Of a DNA stretch of 64,000 nucleotides, positions 1-10,447 are shown one piece after another (the stretch's first letter is position 1; each line of letters starts with the position of its first letter). The DNA comes from Azorinus chamasolen (taxonomy: Eukaryota; Mollusca; Bivalvia; Cardiida; Solecurtidae): NCBI GenBank assembly GCA_963576725.1, contig OY755239.1, positions 60,419,453-60,483,452 on the forward strand, read 5' to 3'. The notes under the pieces are model-generated. The model ran no database searches and was not told the origin of the DNA. It saw nothing but the letters and a program-made list of their open reading frames with translations. Both the position numbers and the translations under genes were made by a program.

Positions 1-105
1 GCAAACAGAGCAGACCCTAATTGGTCCTATTGGAGCCGTCTGATTTGAGTCTTCACTGTTTGCAAATGCGTGAAAATGCGTTATATGAAAGAAAGTGCTA
101 AACGA
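1..105 (+). mobile_element. B2 TTAA element, right part, cut by window edge
   Basis: The window opens inside a B2 hairpin (GCAAACAGAGCAGACCC ... CTGTTTGC), followed by the usual B2 tail with GCGTGAAAATGCG and a decayed GGGTTAA-like end. The left part lies outside the window. Confidence 0.7.
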
Positions 106-262
106 AATCAAGGTTTCGAATTAGTAATTAAACTTGATCATGATCAATCAATCACCATGGCACCTCTTTTGTTTGCAAACTGCTTGCACTCAACAAGAAG
201 ACACATGTGTATGTACACCAACTAGTGTAAAAATCACGATGCGCGATCAGATGGGTGTTCGT

Positions 263-519
263 TTAACCCGTTCGGCGCCAAATTTCTAATTGTCGTCTGC
301 AAACCAGTTCTGTTAAAAACCTTTTTTTTTCAAAAATAAAATGTTTTGTCATTCGGGAAAATATGGAAATGATATTAATAAATGCAAATTTCAGTAATAA
401 AACACAGCCATATAAATACAAAATTTAGACAAAAAGTGAAGTCCCTGACCAGACGTTTGATCCGGGACTGCACTATTTGTCGTGGCGCATTTTTGCGACA
501 TTGGTGGTGAAAGGGTTTA
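263..519 (+). mobile_element. F-family TTAA element (degenerate)
   Basis: Starts TTAACCCGTTCGGCGCCAA and carries the F body (TTGTCGTCTGCAA, AAATGCAAATTTCA). The hairpin is shrunken (GTGAAGTCCCTGACC to GGGACTGCACTATTTGTCG). It ends GGTGAAAGGGTTTA, a mutated TTAA that runs directly into the next element. Confidence 0.8.
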
Positions 520-746
520 CCATTTAGTCCATAAACACGCACATCTACGCTTCTGCAAATAAAGTAAATTCAGATCATCGTCTGATCAGTGTCTGCTCTG
601 TTTTCTTATGATATAATAAAGACACAATTCTACAGTTTCTGTCCTTGCCAAACATTTATGTGTCTATGTGCTATTATAATAACTAACCTAATTAATATTC
701 ACGATGTCATTATTTCTTGCAAGAATAAACAATGAGTAAATGGTTA
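517..746 (-). mobile_element. B2 TTAA element, reverse orientation
   Basis: B2 in reverse: a partial hairpin (TCAGATCATCGTCTGATCAGTG), then ACAGTTTCTGTCCTTGCCAAACAT, TTAATATTCACGATGTCAT and a terminal TGGTTAA. It abuts the F element with no spacer. Confidence 0.75.
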
Positions 747-1413
747 AAATGAGCCGACCAGTAATATTTTGCATCTCCCCTATGTCGTCCTTTACTTTAT
801 ATGATTGTCGACCGTCCGTGTGTGTTTATGCCTTCCATGGCGATATGTCTCTCCGATCTCTGTCTGTCTTTGTCTGCCTTTCTCTAAATGTGCATTTCTG
901 CAATTATTCGTTGCAACTGTCATGTCTGTCTATAGCTGTGTTTTGTTCAGTCCCTGTCCTATAATTCTCTTCGTTCCAGTCTCGTTATACATATACAAAC
1001 AATGTATTTCTATATCTCTGCCCCATTCGCACTCTGTTTTCTCGTTACCTTTCCGCTGTCATGTATTATGTCATTGACCTTATGTCTGTCTATCTCTGAC
1101 TTTTAGCAGTTTTTCTCTATTATCTATCCCGGTGTGTCTCCCATATTTCCTTATACCCTTCCCTGTTGTTTGGCATTGACTTTGGTTCCATAATGACACA
1201 TGCATATACTCTTAGTATGTCTATATCTGAATCTCTCTGCAATGTTGTATATTGTTAATGGTCGAATGCGAAACTATCGTATTATTACAAATACGAAGGG
1301 TTCGTGATTTGGTTTTGCTTAGAGACAACAATATTCAGTTATGATAAAAATGTGAATACAGTGCAGAGTGTTCGCCTTTATGTTTCATTGTGATGGTGGA
1401 TCAAATTGATTAA
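747..1413. other. Pyrimidine-rich stretch, no gene recognised
   Basis: Between about 780 and 1180 the + strand is rich in TGTCTGT, TCTCT and CCCTGT words, like a decayed simple repeat. Short cysteine-rich open frames here follow from the T/C bias and are not gene evidence. The rest is AT-rich without recognised elements. Confidence 0.4.
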
Positions 1414-1830
1414 ACAGCAAAACCTCTGAACCGGATTTTTAGTAGAGAAGAATTAATTTAAATGTATTCTAGGCAAGTGACTGCTAAATAATGCAAGGTA
1501 ATGTCATGCAGAAAGCTCCTTTCACACTGCAATAAGCTGTCACCTGTCTTAACATTTTCATCCATGAATATTCATTTAAGAACTAATGACGTCATGAATA
1601 CTAATTAGACAATTTTTATAATAACATATGAACATATGCATTGTTTGGCACTGGCAGAAACTATAGAATCAGTATCTATATTATATCATAAGCAAACAGA
1701 GCAGACCAAGATCAGACGGCTCCTGTAGGAGCCGTCTGATCTTGGTCTCCTCTGTTTGCAAAGGCGTAGAAAGGCGTATTTATGGAGTAATGGGTTAATA
1801 ACCGATGTTGATACATATATGAACGTTTCG
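1414..1830. mobile_element. TA hairpin (AACCGG class) split by a B2 element
   Basis: The left part reads ACAGCAAAACCTCTGAACCGG, TAGTAGAGAAGAAT and a short core ending CACCTGTCTTAA. The sequence resumes after the B2 insert with AACCGATGTTGATAC and TGAACG, which matches the right arm of other TA hairpins. The final TIR is decayed. Confidence 0.7.
1549..1798 (+). mobile_element. B2 TTAA element nested in a TA hairpin
   Basis: About 250 bp with TTAA at both ends (TTAACATTTTCATCCATGAA ... GGAGTAATGGGTTAA). It contains the near-perfect B2 hairpin at 1692-1759 with centre GGCTCCTGTAGGAGCC. It entered the TA hairpin at the TTAA of TGTCTTAA. Confidence 0.85.
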
Positions 1831-1845
1831 GAAAGATACTATTCT

Positions 1846-1942
1846 GAAAGTGGGGGATCATTCAAAAGCAAATAAAAGTAGCAATGCGAAATCAGAAAAT
1901 TGCAGACTCGGTTTTATTGAGTCTGTTCATGAGTAGTACCAC
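1846..1942 (+). repeat. Dispersed repeat K, copy 1 (partial)
   Basis: Shares AGCAATGCGAAATCAGAAAA and CAGACTCGGTTTTATTGAGT with sequences at 35.57 kb and 61.97 kb. No terminal repeats are visible, so its class is unknown. Confidence 0.65.
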
Positions 1943-2349
1943 AAATAAATTTGATGCATTCAAACTTTTATGAGTGGAACAAAACTTAACAATAAATATG
2001 GTTATGTAACATTGGAACATAATTGTTTTTTTGTCACAGACATTGACGGATATATTATCGAATCTTGCAAATTGTCGCCACCCAAAAAATAAGCCACATT
2101 TGTAATATATAGAGGAAAGTGAAATTTATACATGTAGATTAAATTGGTTCAAATGTTTCTACCCTGTTAATTAGAAGAAATATGTTCATTGATATTCTAT
2201 AACATATAAACTGTTATTATCTACATGCTCGTGTATTGCTATGTTTCTGGTAAGAGCTCGAGTATTTTAAAAACGTTCATGCATTTGGGCAAATTATATT
2301 GGAATAATATTCTCATTTAGTCCTTCACGATCATACTGAATTTATCAAA

Positions 2350-2557
2350 TACAATAAAACCTCTCTAAACCGGACGTTAAATTTAATAAAAGTATCGATC
2401 TTTGAGACAGATGGCAGCTTAATACCGGCTGAAAGTCATGCAGAAAGCTCCTAGAGGAGCTTTCTGCATGTCTTTCAGCCTGTATTAAGAGCAATCTGCT
2501 TAAAAGTATCTACATTTTTCTCTGCTGAAATTCCGGTTTAGTGAAGGGTTACTATAT
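2350..2557. mobile_element. TA hairpin, AACCGG class
   Basis: Terminal CAATAAAACCTCTCTAAACC on the left and TCCGGTTTAGTGAAGG on the right. The palindromic core is GCAGAAAGCTCCTAGAGGAG with arms carrying GCTTAATA and GAAAGTCATG. Confidence 0.85.
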
Positions 2558-2889
2558 ATAATCTACATGATCATGTCTTTTGTCGGTATACTTCTGGTAG
2601 GAACTCGGGTATTTTAAATCCCATGCGTTTGAGCAAACCAGTTAATAATCTCATTTAGTCATTGACGATCATTCTTTACTTACCAAATAGTCTCCAGTAT
2701 TGTTCGGAATGCATTGTAAGACCATTACTATTACTGATAAAACACTGAGAATGTCTCAAAAGACTGGAGATGCTATTATTGATTTAGACAGAAAAGCGGT
2801 TTTGTACTCCGTGTTGCAGGATGACAGATATCCAACTTTCCGATGTTGATGCCACTATTATACCTTATTACAGCATACTGTTTCATAAT

Positions 2890-3020
2890 GGCATGTTATC
2901 TTGGGAATGTTTGGCCATGTCAAAAACCTGCTGAATCATATATATATTATTTCATAAGCAAACAGAGCGGGTACCCTATAAGAGCAGAAATAGGTCTGCT
3001 CTGTTTGCAAAGGGGTTACA
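2890..3020 (+). mobile_element. B2 element fragment with decayed hairpin
   Basis: Has the B2 lead-in (TATTATTTCATAAGC), a shortened hairpin from GCAAACAGAGC to GCTCTGTTTGC at about 2958-3009, and the following AAAGGGGTTA. The inner stem is replaced by unrelated bases. Confidence 0.6.
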
Positions 3021-3226
3021 AGCAGGACAAATATAATTGTACAGTTTACTCCGCAATAGTGAAGAAATTTGAAGCAGTAACTTCATTTAACGTGTCCGGA
3101 ATTGACTATACGTGCCCACAAAGGAATATCCGGATAATTGTAAAGCAGTAAATATACAAAGAACATCTTAATTAGATTCATTGTAAAGATGGTATTATCC
3201 AAATGCAGTCAATATAATAAAATCAA

Positions 3227-3295
3227 CTACATTATAGGGTGGAGCATTGTGGGGAATTATAATGAACTACATTATAGGGTGGGACATTGTTTCAT
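3227..3295 (+). repeat. Two-copy tandem repeat of about 41 bp
   Basis: AACTACATTATAGGGTGG(A/G) plus GCATTGT or ACATTGT occurs twice in succession. It lies just left of a TA hairpin. Confidence 0.6.
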
Positions 3296-3318
3296 TGCAC
3301 TGTTTGTTTGTTCATGTA

Positions 3319-3486
3319 CAGTAAAACCCATCGAAACCGGACTTTAATTTTGGTATAAATATCGGTCTTGGAGACAGGTGGCAGCTTAATGCAGGGTGAA
3401 AGTCATGCTTTCATCCTGCATTAAGCAGCCACCTGCATAAAAGTATCTACATTCTTCTCTACTAGAATTCCAGCGAGGTTTTACTG
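3319..3486. mobile_element. TA hairpin, AACCGG class, centre deleted
   Basis: Begins CAGTAAAACCCATCGAAACC after TA and ends GGTTTTACTG. The arms CAGGTGGCAGCTTAATGCAG and CTGCATTAAGCAGCCACCTG are intact, but the GAAAGCTCC centre is missing: GTCATGC runs straight into TTTCATCC. Confidence 0.85.
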
Positions 3487-3714
3487 CACTGTGGTTATGA
3501 CTGCTAGCATATAATCATTTACCCATATAATTACGCTTGGAACGGGGTTTCGTATGTGTATACATCTCTATATTTAAACATGATTCAAATACTTTCGCTG
3601 TTAGATGCTTTAGAGATAAGAACCACACTTCCTAAATAATAAAAATTCTACGTTAGTATGGACGAACTACACATTGTGTAATAAACGTGTTATTGAAATA
3701 CAGCTGAAACTGTC

Positions 3715-3965
3715 TTAACCCTTTCCCTCATATAAACGTGTTATCGCGCATTTGTAAACAGAGTAGACCCAGATCAGACGGCTCCTATGGGAACCGTCTG
3801 ATCAGGGTCTGCTCTGTTTGCTAATGGAATTCGACAGATCTGTTTCTTTAGTTTCTAAAATGGCCACAATATTACTCCTTCTTCCATATTTCATTATAAC
3901 TATTTGTCCATGAATATTTAGTAGGTATTGAAAATTAGACTAAATATAGAACATGAAAAGGGTTA
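3715..3965 (+). mobile_element. B1 TTAA element
   Basis: TTAACCCTTTCCCTCATATA at left, hairpin at 3755-3822 (centre GGCTCCTATGGGAACC), then the B1 body TTTCTTTAGTTTCTAAAATG, CTTCCATATTTCATTATAAC and ATGAATATTTAGTAGGTATT. The end is AAGGGTTAC, a mutated TTAA. Confidence 0.85.
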
Positions 3966-3989
3966 CGCGAACATTCATTTATTGAACAT

Positions 3990-4285
3990 ATAAATCTTAC
4001 ACAGCAGATGGTAGCTTAAAGCAGGACAAAAGTAATGCTTCATTCTGTATTACATTCGACATTCATTAAGCTTCCATCTGCATTAACCGTTTTCCACACC
4101 TCCTAAAACACACTTTGCACGCATCTGCAGACAGAGTAAACCCAGATTAGACGTATCCTATAGGAGCCTTCTGGTCAGGGTCTGCTCTGTTTGCTAATGT
4201 TATATCAAAGATCTATTTCTTTACTTTCTGAAAGGGTTATCATGTGCCATCTTCCATATTTCATTATAAGTATAAGTTAATATGT
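3990..4285 (+). mobile_element. TA-hairpin core with a truncated B1 element inserted
   Basis: 3990-4086 is a decayed TA core (CAGATGGTAGCTTAAAGCAG ... CATTAAGCTTCCATCTGC). At its TTAA (4083) a B1 element starts, with hairpin GTAAACCCAGATTAGACG to GGTCTGCTCTGTTTGC and body up to about 4285. Its right end is lost. Confidence 0.65.
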
Positions 4286-4965
4286 GTTTATTTCCGGTGT
4301 GGGATGACTACGAACTTACGAACTTAAATAATTAAAGAAAAATCGCATTCAAACAAGATTTGTGTATATTTTATCAGACATCGGATCTGTATTCAATTAT
4401 AAATCCTATATCGGTACCATATCCATCAAATAAATCTTGACTATGTTTTAATGAAATACATGTACATCATACATGTAGGAATGAGCTAGAAATTTAATTT
4501 CTGTTGCATATCGGCCTTATACGTATGCCCACGCTTGCAAATTGCTGTATCGGCACTATTCAATTTGAATTAGTCTCTATGCCATCTGTTCATCCAACCA
4601 CACTAAATTGATTTGTGAGAATTTGATTAGCATTAAGGATAGGTTTCTGATCGATTTTATAATTGTTCTTATGCTATTGGCTTATAACTAATACGCCTCT
4701 ACATTATTTGCCATTATAATTTAGTGTCTACAATTGATTCAACTTAAGAATGGCTCAGCTATTTAATATGCATAGTGGATGGATTCACATTTGAATATAC
4801 AGCGTCGAAACGGTTACATGTAAGAATTTGGCGAAAAAAGGATGTTGTCGATTTCATAATGATTCAGAAATTTATTTCATACATTTTATTCCATTTTATG
4901 CATCTGAATGATGGGAATCAAACAGTTGCAATAATGTTTACATCGTCATTTTCTCATTGAGTATA
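4286..4965. other. AT-rich stretch without recognised features
   Basis: No family repeat, RNA gene or convincing coding frame seen. The 61-codon open frame at 4775-4960 has no recognisable motif. Confidence 0.4.
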
Positions 4966-5145
4966 CAGTAAAACCTCTCTAAACCGAACGTTCAATACAG
5001 TATAAATATCGGTCTTGGAGACAGGTGGCAGCTTATTGCAAGGTGAAAATCATGCAGAAAGCTCCTCTGTGAGCATTCTGCATGACTTCCACCCTGCATT
5101 AAGCAGCCACCTGCCTAAAATCATCTAAATTCTTCTCTACTAGAA
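4966..5145. mobile_element. TA hairpin, AACCGG class, right end lost
   Basis: Flanking TA then CAGTAAAACCTCTCTAAACC. Arms read CAGGTGGCAGCTTATTGCAA and GCATTAAGCAGCCACCTGCC. It stops after TCTTCTCTACTAGAAT, before the expected right TIR. Confidence 0.8.
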
Positions 5146-5340
5146 TCTGTGATAAAAAGACAATACTTGAACCCGATAACTAGCCATGAAACGTATTAAC
5201 CAAATTAGTACATTGTAAATAACACGATCAAGTCGATTATGAGTAGCAATGCGAATCTACCGACAATACGTAAACAGTGCGTTTACAGGGCGAATAAAGA
5301 ACTGGAATGAGATATTTGTTGTACAGTAAATTGTTTTCTT

Positions 5341-5725
5341 ACAGTAAAGTCTCGCGAATGCAACCACACAATTAATTAACATATGAGTCTGCAAAAGCAG
5401 GTGGTTGCTTAATGCATGGCAACAATAATAATAATAAAAAAACTCCTATGATAGCTGTAGAGTGCATAACGTTTGTATTTTTCTTTTAAACGAAATCTAG
5501 AATTACAGTAGAACCTGTTTTACGCGATCTTTTATTGCTAGGGCACAGGAATCTTAAAAAGCAAATAGTGCTTAATGCAGAATAAAAGTAATGCAGAACG
5601 CTCCTGTAGTCATGAGCTTTCTGCATTACTTTTGACCTACATTAAGCTACCACCTGCCTTATTTAGCCATAATTCGACATCGTTTTGATGGTCGCTTAAG
5701 ATAGGTTCTGCTTTATACTTCTTTT
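5341..5725. mobile_element. Two decayed TA hairpins in series
   Basis: 5341-5475 starts CAGTAAAGTCTCGCGAATGC and has its core replaced by an AAT microsatellite (about 5427-5443). 5508-5725 starts CAGTAGAACCTGTTTTACGC, keeps core GCAGAACGCTCCTGTAG and arm CATTAAGCTACCACCTGCC, and ends with a TTAAG-class TIR (GGTCGCTTAAGATAGG). Confidence 0.7.
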
Positions 5726-5761
5726 CAGTGGTAAAAAAGTAAAGTACCTAGTTATAGTCTA

Positions 5762-5965
5762 CAGTAAAACCTCTCTATAACGGCCACTAAATTACATCAA
5801 TTAGTCTGTGTTAAAGGCAGGTGGCTGCTTAAAGCAAGGTGAAAGTTAAACAGAACGCTCCTATAGGAGCGTTCTGTTTTACTTTCATCTTGCTTAAAGC
5901 AGCTACCGGTCATAAATAACAACTAATTAACACAATTTATTGGCCGTTATAGAGAGGTTTTACTG
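5762..5965. mobile_element. TA hairpin, ATAACGG class, intact
   Basis: A complete 204-bp copy with TA on both sides. TIR CAGTAAAACCTCTCTATAAC is mirrored by the right end AGAGAGGTTTTACTG. The perfect centre is AGAACGCTCCTATAGGAGCG, with core arms GGTGGCTGCTTAAAGCAAGG. Confidence 0.92.
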
Positions 5966-6318
5966 TACTTTCAGTCCGAATGGCCTCTCAGCCGACTGTA
6001 CATTTGGTTCTACTAGCAAGATATTATTCTGCATGGAAGTTAATGACTTAACCTGATTTTTGAATAAATACTGAACATTCCCAATTACGATTTGATAAGT
6101 CTTAAATGTCAAGCGAATTCGACTTCAATTAGGTAATTATTGAAACCATAAACTGTTAATGAAGCGCTATTCTCGTAGTCGGATTGTTAGAATGTTTTTG
6201 TTTTATATTGCAGGAGTACGTAACGGCAGTGCGTAGGTGTGCAAGACATACAATTCGTTTGCGTTATGACTAGTCTTTTCGGGTCTAGGAATAATACATG
6301 CCTGCGAATTGGAAAATA

Positions 6319-6522
6319 CAATGGAACCCCGATAATTCGAACACTAAACAAAGTATCAATATCGATCTTTAATGCAGGTGGATGCTTAATGCAAGGTGAA
6401 AGTCATGCAGAAAGCTCCTCTAGGAGCTTTATGCATGACTTTCACCCTGCATTAAGCATCCACCGGCCTACAAAGACATACATTCTTAATTTCTAAACTT
6501 TCGTAGTATCGAGTTTTTACGG
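6319..6522. mobile_element. TA hairpin, ATTCGAA class
   Basis: 204 bp between TA (left) and TA (right). The TIRs have diverged (CAATGGAACCCCGATAATTC on the left, ATCGAGTTTTTACGG on the right). The core is well kept: GGTGGATGCTTAATGCAAGG with centre AGCTCCTCTAGGAGCT. Confidence 0.88.
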
Positions 6523-6733
6523 TATGTGACATCATTGTTCAGGAAAGCTGTTACTGTATTTGACATCATTGTTCAGTAAAGTTGTTACTGTATGTGACAT
6601 CATTGTTCAGGAAAGTTGTGACATCATTGTTCAGGAAAGCTGTTACTGTATGCGACATCATTGTTCAGGAAACTTGTGACATCATCGTTCAGGAAAGTTG
6701 TTACTGTATGTGACATCATTGCTCAGGAAAGTG
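6523..6733 (+). repeat. Minisatellite, TGACATCATTGTTCAGGAAA units
   Basis: Seven or so tandem units beginning TGACATCATTGTTCAGGAAA. Two unit lengths alternate: about 35 bp with the tail GTTGTTACTGTATG, and about 24 bp ending after GTTG. It begins exactly at the right end of the preceding TA hairpin. Confidence 0.9.
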
Positions 6734-6893
6734 GCAACCTGTGTTGTTAAATCCATGTTTACATTTCGTCTTATACATTTTCATGAGATGAAGTATACAT
6801 GTAAGAGTAATATTCATATTTAGTAAACAGGTGTGTGAGGTGAGTGCACGTTATATTCACAAATGTATAGATGCAGTGTAGGAAAGCTGTACT

Positions 6894-7100
6894 TAACATT
6901 TAGTCTACTGGGCAAAATATCAATACAATGTGTTTCATCCACTATATTTTCAAAATTTAAAGCTATAATCAGTTTGTATACTAAACTGAAAGCCATGTGT
7001 CAAACAGTTTAGATCCAGACGAGACACCGAGTTACTCGTGTTGATGCAAATTGTTTTCAAAGGTAACCATGGATACGCCGATTACATGGCAAATCTTTAA
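6894..7100 (+). mobile_element. P-family TTAA element
   Basis: TTAACATTTAGTCTACTGGG at left and TTAA at right. Shares body and half-hairpin (GTTTAGATCCAGACGAGACA, CGAGTTACTCG) with the better copy at 56,576-56,796. The right half of the hairpin is decayed. Confidence 0.65.
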
Positions 7101-7390
7101 ATAAGTGTGACGCTGTGCGGCGAACAGAGAAGACATGCACAGCAGTTAAATGAAAGAACATATCTTAACCCTTTCCTCCATCACACAAAAGCGTTATTAT
7201 GTACATCTTTGAGATCTTATATTGTAGACGAGTGGAGTTTGATTTTATGATACCGCAATGTATGGTAGAGTATATTGAGACACTACAGGAGGAAACATGA
7301 TGGGCCCATATCTTACTGAATTTCAGATAAGAAATATGCAGTATAGGACCAGAAACTGAACATATTATGGTAGCCGGAGAATCAGATATT

Positions 7391-8311
7391 GTGGTGTGCG
7401 GTGGTCTAGTGGTAACGCGCTTGACTACCAATACGGAGGTCCGGGGTTCAAATCCCGGTCCCTGTCGGACATTTCAAAGACTTCTTTACAGTGTCTCCAA
7501 CCCGCACCTCCTCTCTACTCAGCGGTAAAAAAGGGTACATATGAGGGTCGCTAGCCGGTTCTGCGGCTGCATTATTGCGCCATATGTTAGCAGTGCTCAG
7601 TATTGTAGGAGAATGATTCAATAACCAGGAGAGTAAATGTACTGTCGGCTGAGCGGTGCTTGGGACTGAAAGGAGACTATTACTATGTGCATGTACTTTA
7701 CTTTGTGGTGTGCGTTGGTCTAGTGGTAACGCGCTTAACTACCGATCTGGGGTCCGTGGTTCAAATCCCGGTCCCTCTCGGAAATTTCAGAGACGCTTTA
7801 CAGTGTCTCCTAACCGCACCTCCTCTCTATACAGGAGTTAAAATGGGTACATGTGAGGGCCCCATACCGGTACTGCGGCTGCATGATTGCGCCACATGTT
7901 AGCAGTGCTCAGTATTGTAGGCGACTGACACAATGACCAGGAGAGTAAATGTACTGTCGGCTGCGTGGTCCTTTGGCCTTAAAGAAGACTATAACTAGGT
8001 ATTTTACTTTGTGGTGTGCGTTGGTCTAGTGGTAACGCGCTTAACTACCAACTCGGGGGTCCGGGGTTCAAATCCCGGTATATCCCGGAAATTTCAAAGA
8101 CACTTACCAGTCCGCACCTCCTCTCTTCTCAGGGGTTAAAATGGGTACATGTGAGGGTCACTAGCCGGTACTGTGGCTGCATGATTGCGCCTTATCTTAG
8201 CAGCGCTTAATATTGTAGGCGAATGCCTCAATGACCAGGAGATTAAATGTACAGTCGGCTGAGCGGTCCTTGGTACTTGAAGTAGGCTAAAATTAAGTAC
8301 ATTTTACTTCT
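7391..8311 (+). repeat. Tandem array of three tRNA-derived (SINE-like) units
   Basis: Three head-to-tail units start at 7391, 7705 and 8011 (314, 306 and about 301 bp). Each opens with a tRNA-like head: TGGTCTAGTGGTAACGCGC resembles a pol III A box and GGTTCAAATCCCGG a B box. The remaining 230 bp is shared (CCGCACCTCCTCTCT, GGGTACATGTGAGGG, GGCTGCATGATTGCGCC, GACCAGGAGA). The T stem has a mismatch and the acceptor stem is poor, so these are not functional tRNAs. Confidence 0.85.
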
Positions 8312-8330
8312 TTACATCGTGCTATGTGTA

Positions 8331-8534
8331 GACCCAACCTCTTTGAATAAAACTACCGAAAAGAAGCATTAATTTGCTAGAAAAAAGGAACAGTTCAGAA
8401 TTGTATAGTCTTGAAAACATTGTAATAAATAGAGCTTTTGCTCCATAGCAGCAAATGCTCCATTTATTACAATGGTTTCACTAAGTGACTTTTACAAAGG
8501 CGTCAAAAGGGCGTCAAAATGAGGAAACGGGTTA
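8331..8534 (-). mobile_element. C-family TTAA element, reverse
   Basis: Reads CCAACCTCTTTGAATAAAAC, then hairpin ACATTGTAATAAATAGAGC to CATTTATTACAATGGTTTC, then GGCGTCAAAAGGGCGTC and the end GGAAACGGGTTAC. Both terminal TTAAs are degraded. Confidence 0.75.
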
Positions 8535-8779
8535 CACCCCATCAGCAAAATTTTTACGACAAAGGTCCTAATGTATGCGCCATTGATGCAGGCCCAAGTA
8601 TCATAAGGATATCAGCTATTGTAATAAATTTAAATATGAGTTTATTACATACTATTAGATAATATCATCGTGCGATTGTTACTCCACAATATAACGTATG
8701 AGTTTGTGATGCAAATATAGCATTTTTGTATTTTTCAAATACCGCACAGTAAATACGAATAAGCATAATTCATGCCTTT

Positions 8780-9019
8780 CAAACAGGTGGTAGCCTATAG
8801 CAGGACAGAGAGTATGCAAGATGGACATTTATTGCATTACGTTTGCCCTACATCAACACATTCCCTCATAGTGACGCATTTTGGCGCCTATGTAAAAGTC
8901 AAATTTTGAAACCATTGTGATAAATAGAGCAGTTGTTCCATTGGCTCCCATTGTTCTATTTATTGTAATGGATTCAATACTACACAATTCTAAACCTCTC
9001 ATTTTCTATAGTGTTTAGC
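8780..9019 (+). mobile_element. C element fragment inside a decayed TA-hairpin core
   Basis: 8780-8860 has TA-core words (CAGGTGGTAGCCTATAGCAG, TTGCATTACGTTTGCCCTAC). C follows from about 8862 with CATTCCCTCATAGTGACGC and hairpin GAAACCATTGTGATAAATAG to TATTTATTGTAATGG, ending near 9019. Confidence 0.65.
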
Positions 9020-9037
9020 ATCTACCTTAGTTTTATA

Positions 9038-9243
9038 TAGTAAAATCTCTCTATAACGACCACTAAATTACATGAAGTAGTTTGTGTTAAAGGCAGGTGG
9101 CTGCTTAAAGCAAAGTGAAAGTAAAACAGAACGCTCCTATAGAGGAGCGTTCTGTTTTACTTTCACCTTGCTTTAAGCAACCACCTGCCCAAAATACCAA
9201 CCAATCAACTCAATTTAGTGGTCATTATAGAGAGGTTTTACTG
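9038..9243. mobile_element. TA hairpin, ATAACGG class, intact
   Basis: 206 bp with TA on each side. Left TIR TAGTAAAATCTCTCTATAAC carries two C-to-T changes; the right TIR AGAGAGGTTTTACTG is canonical. Centre is CGCTCCTATAGAGGAGCG. Confidence 0.92.
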
Positions 9244-9355
9244 TAGACTCCTGTGTGATACTCTACTGCGCGATACTATATTATTATATGTATATTAGGT
9301 TAATATATGTCAATAAAAAAGAAAAGTGTCAACTAGAGGGGTTATATATATTCAT

Positions 9356-9822
9356 TTAACCCTTTACTCTATGAATAATCAAGTAAGAAAAATTATGAAC
9401 AGAAGAAATGTTGGCCAATGAAGAAACTGAAAAATCAGATATACGAGTATACTATTTCATGAGCAAACAGAGCAGAGCCTGAACAGACAGCTTCTACAGG
9501 ACTTGCAATGGCGTATTTATGGCGTAAAGATTCACTCTTCGCACGCTAGCTGCAAAATCATGATAACCCATGTAAACAGTTTGGATCAAGATGAGACGCC
9601 GCATAATGCGGAAACTGGAAAATCAGATATATACTAGTTCATGAGCAAACAGAGCCGAGCCTGAACAGACAGCTTCTACAGACTTGCAAAGGCGTATTTA
9701 TGGCGTAAAGATTAACTCTTCACACGCTAGCGGCAAAATCATGATAACCCATGCAAACAGTTTGGATCAAGATGAGACGCCGCATAAGGCGGCGTCTCAT
9801 CAGGATCCAAACTGTTTGTCAC
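9356..9822 (+). repeat. B2/E-type composite with 188-bp tandem duplication
   Basis: Opens as B2 (TTAACCCTTTACTCTATGAA). From 9423 a block (GAAACTG, AGATATA, GCAAACAGAGC, CAGTTTGGATCAAGATGAG) is repeated from 9611, period 188. The first copy stops in the loop GCCGCATAATGCGG; only the second has a full closing hairpin (9757-9822, AAGGCGGCGTCTCATC). Confidence 0.85.
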
Positions 9823-10117
9823 TTTGACCATATTATTGCAAAGAAATAGTCGTATCGTTAGAATTGAAGCAGACGACAATTGTCGCAGACGAAAAATTAC
9901 TTAGTATACAAAGACTTAAATATCTGTATATATCCAATACCGACACGTTCGACGCCTTCCACTCTGATTCAACGAGTAATTACAGATAACGTTAGGCACA
10001 TTCAGTCTCGTCTACTAGATGTCATCACTTCTGTCAGAAGTACCAATCCGATTTACAGCAATTGGACACTTCACGATTATAAAGACCATTTATTCCTCCT
10101 TATCGTAAATCAAATAA

Positions 10118-10263
10118 CCATTTCCCTCATATAAACACTTCTTCTTGCCTTTTGCAAACATAGAGGACTATGGTCTGTTCTGTTTGCTTATGAAATTATA
10201 GTAGAATTGACTGTACAGTTTATATCAATGCCAAACACTCCTTTATTTTCCAGGATGATGCAA
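10118..10263 (-). mobile_element. B2 element, reverse, partial
   Basis: CCATTTCCCTCATATAAACA, a shortened hairpin (TTGCAAACATAGAGGACTAT to GGTCTGTTCTGTTTGC), then ACAGTTTATATCAATGCCAA. It ends where the next TA hairpin begins. Confidence 0.7.
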
Positions 10264-10270
10264 ATAAATA

Positions 10271-10447
10271 CGGTAAAAGCTCTCTATAACGGCCATTAAA
10301 TTACACCAAGTATTGTGTATTAAAGACAGGTGGCTGATTAGAGCAAGGTGAAAGGAGCGTTCTGTTTTATTTTCACCTTGCTTTAAGCAGCCACCTAATA
10401 CCAACTAATTAACACAATTTAGTGGTCGTTATAGAGAGGTTTTACTG
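10271..10447. mobile_element. TA hairpin, ATAACGG class, one half of centre deleted
   Basis: CGGTAAAAGCTCTCTATAAC at left and AGAGAGGTTTTACTG at right, TA on both sides. The left arm jumps from GGTGAAAG straight to GAGCGTTCTG, so the centre is asymmetric: 177 bp instead of about 204. Confidence 0.88.

Noticed and set aside
740..1077. Overlapping 74- and 90-codon frames, cysteine- and serine-rich
   Set aside because: They follow from a T/C-rich degenerate repeat and overlap in two frames.
2843..3151. 102-codon frame
   Set aside because: Passes through a B2 hairpin remnant; composition is not protein-like.
7391..8100. Three functional tRNA genes
   Set aside because: A- and B-box-like words are present, but the T stem carries a mismatch, no good acceptor stem forms, and the head is part of a 310-bp repeat.
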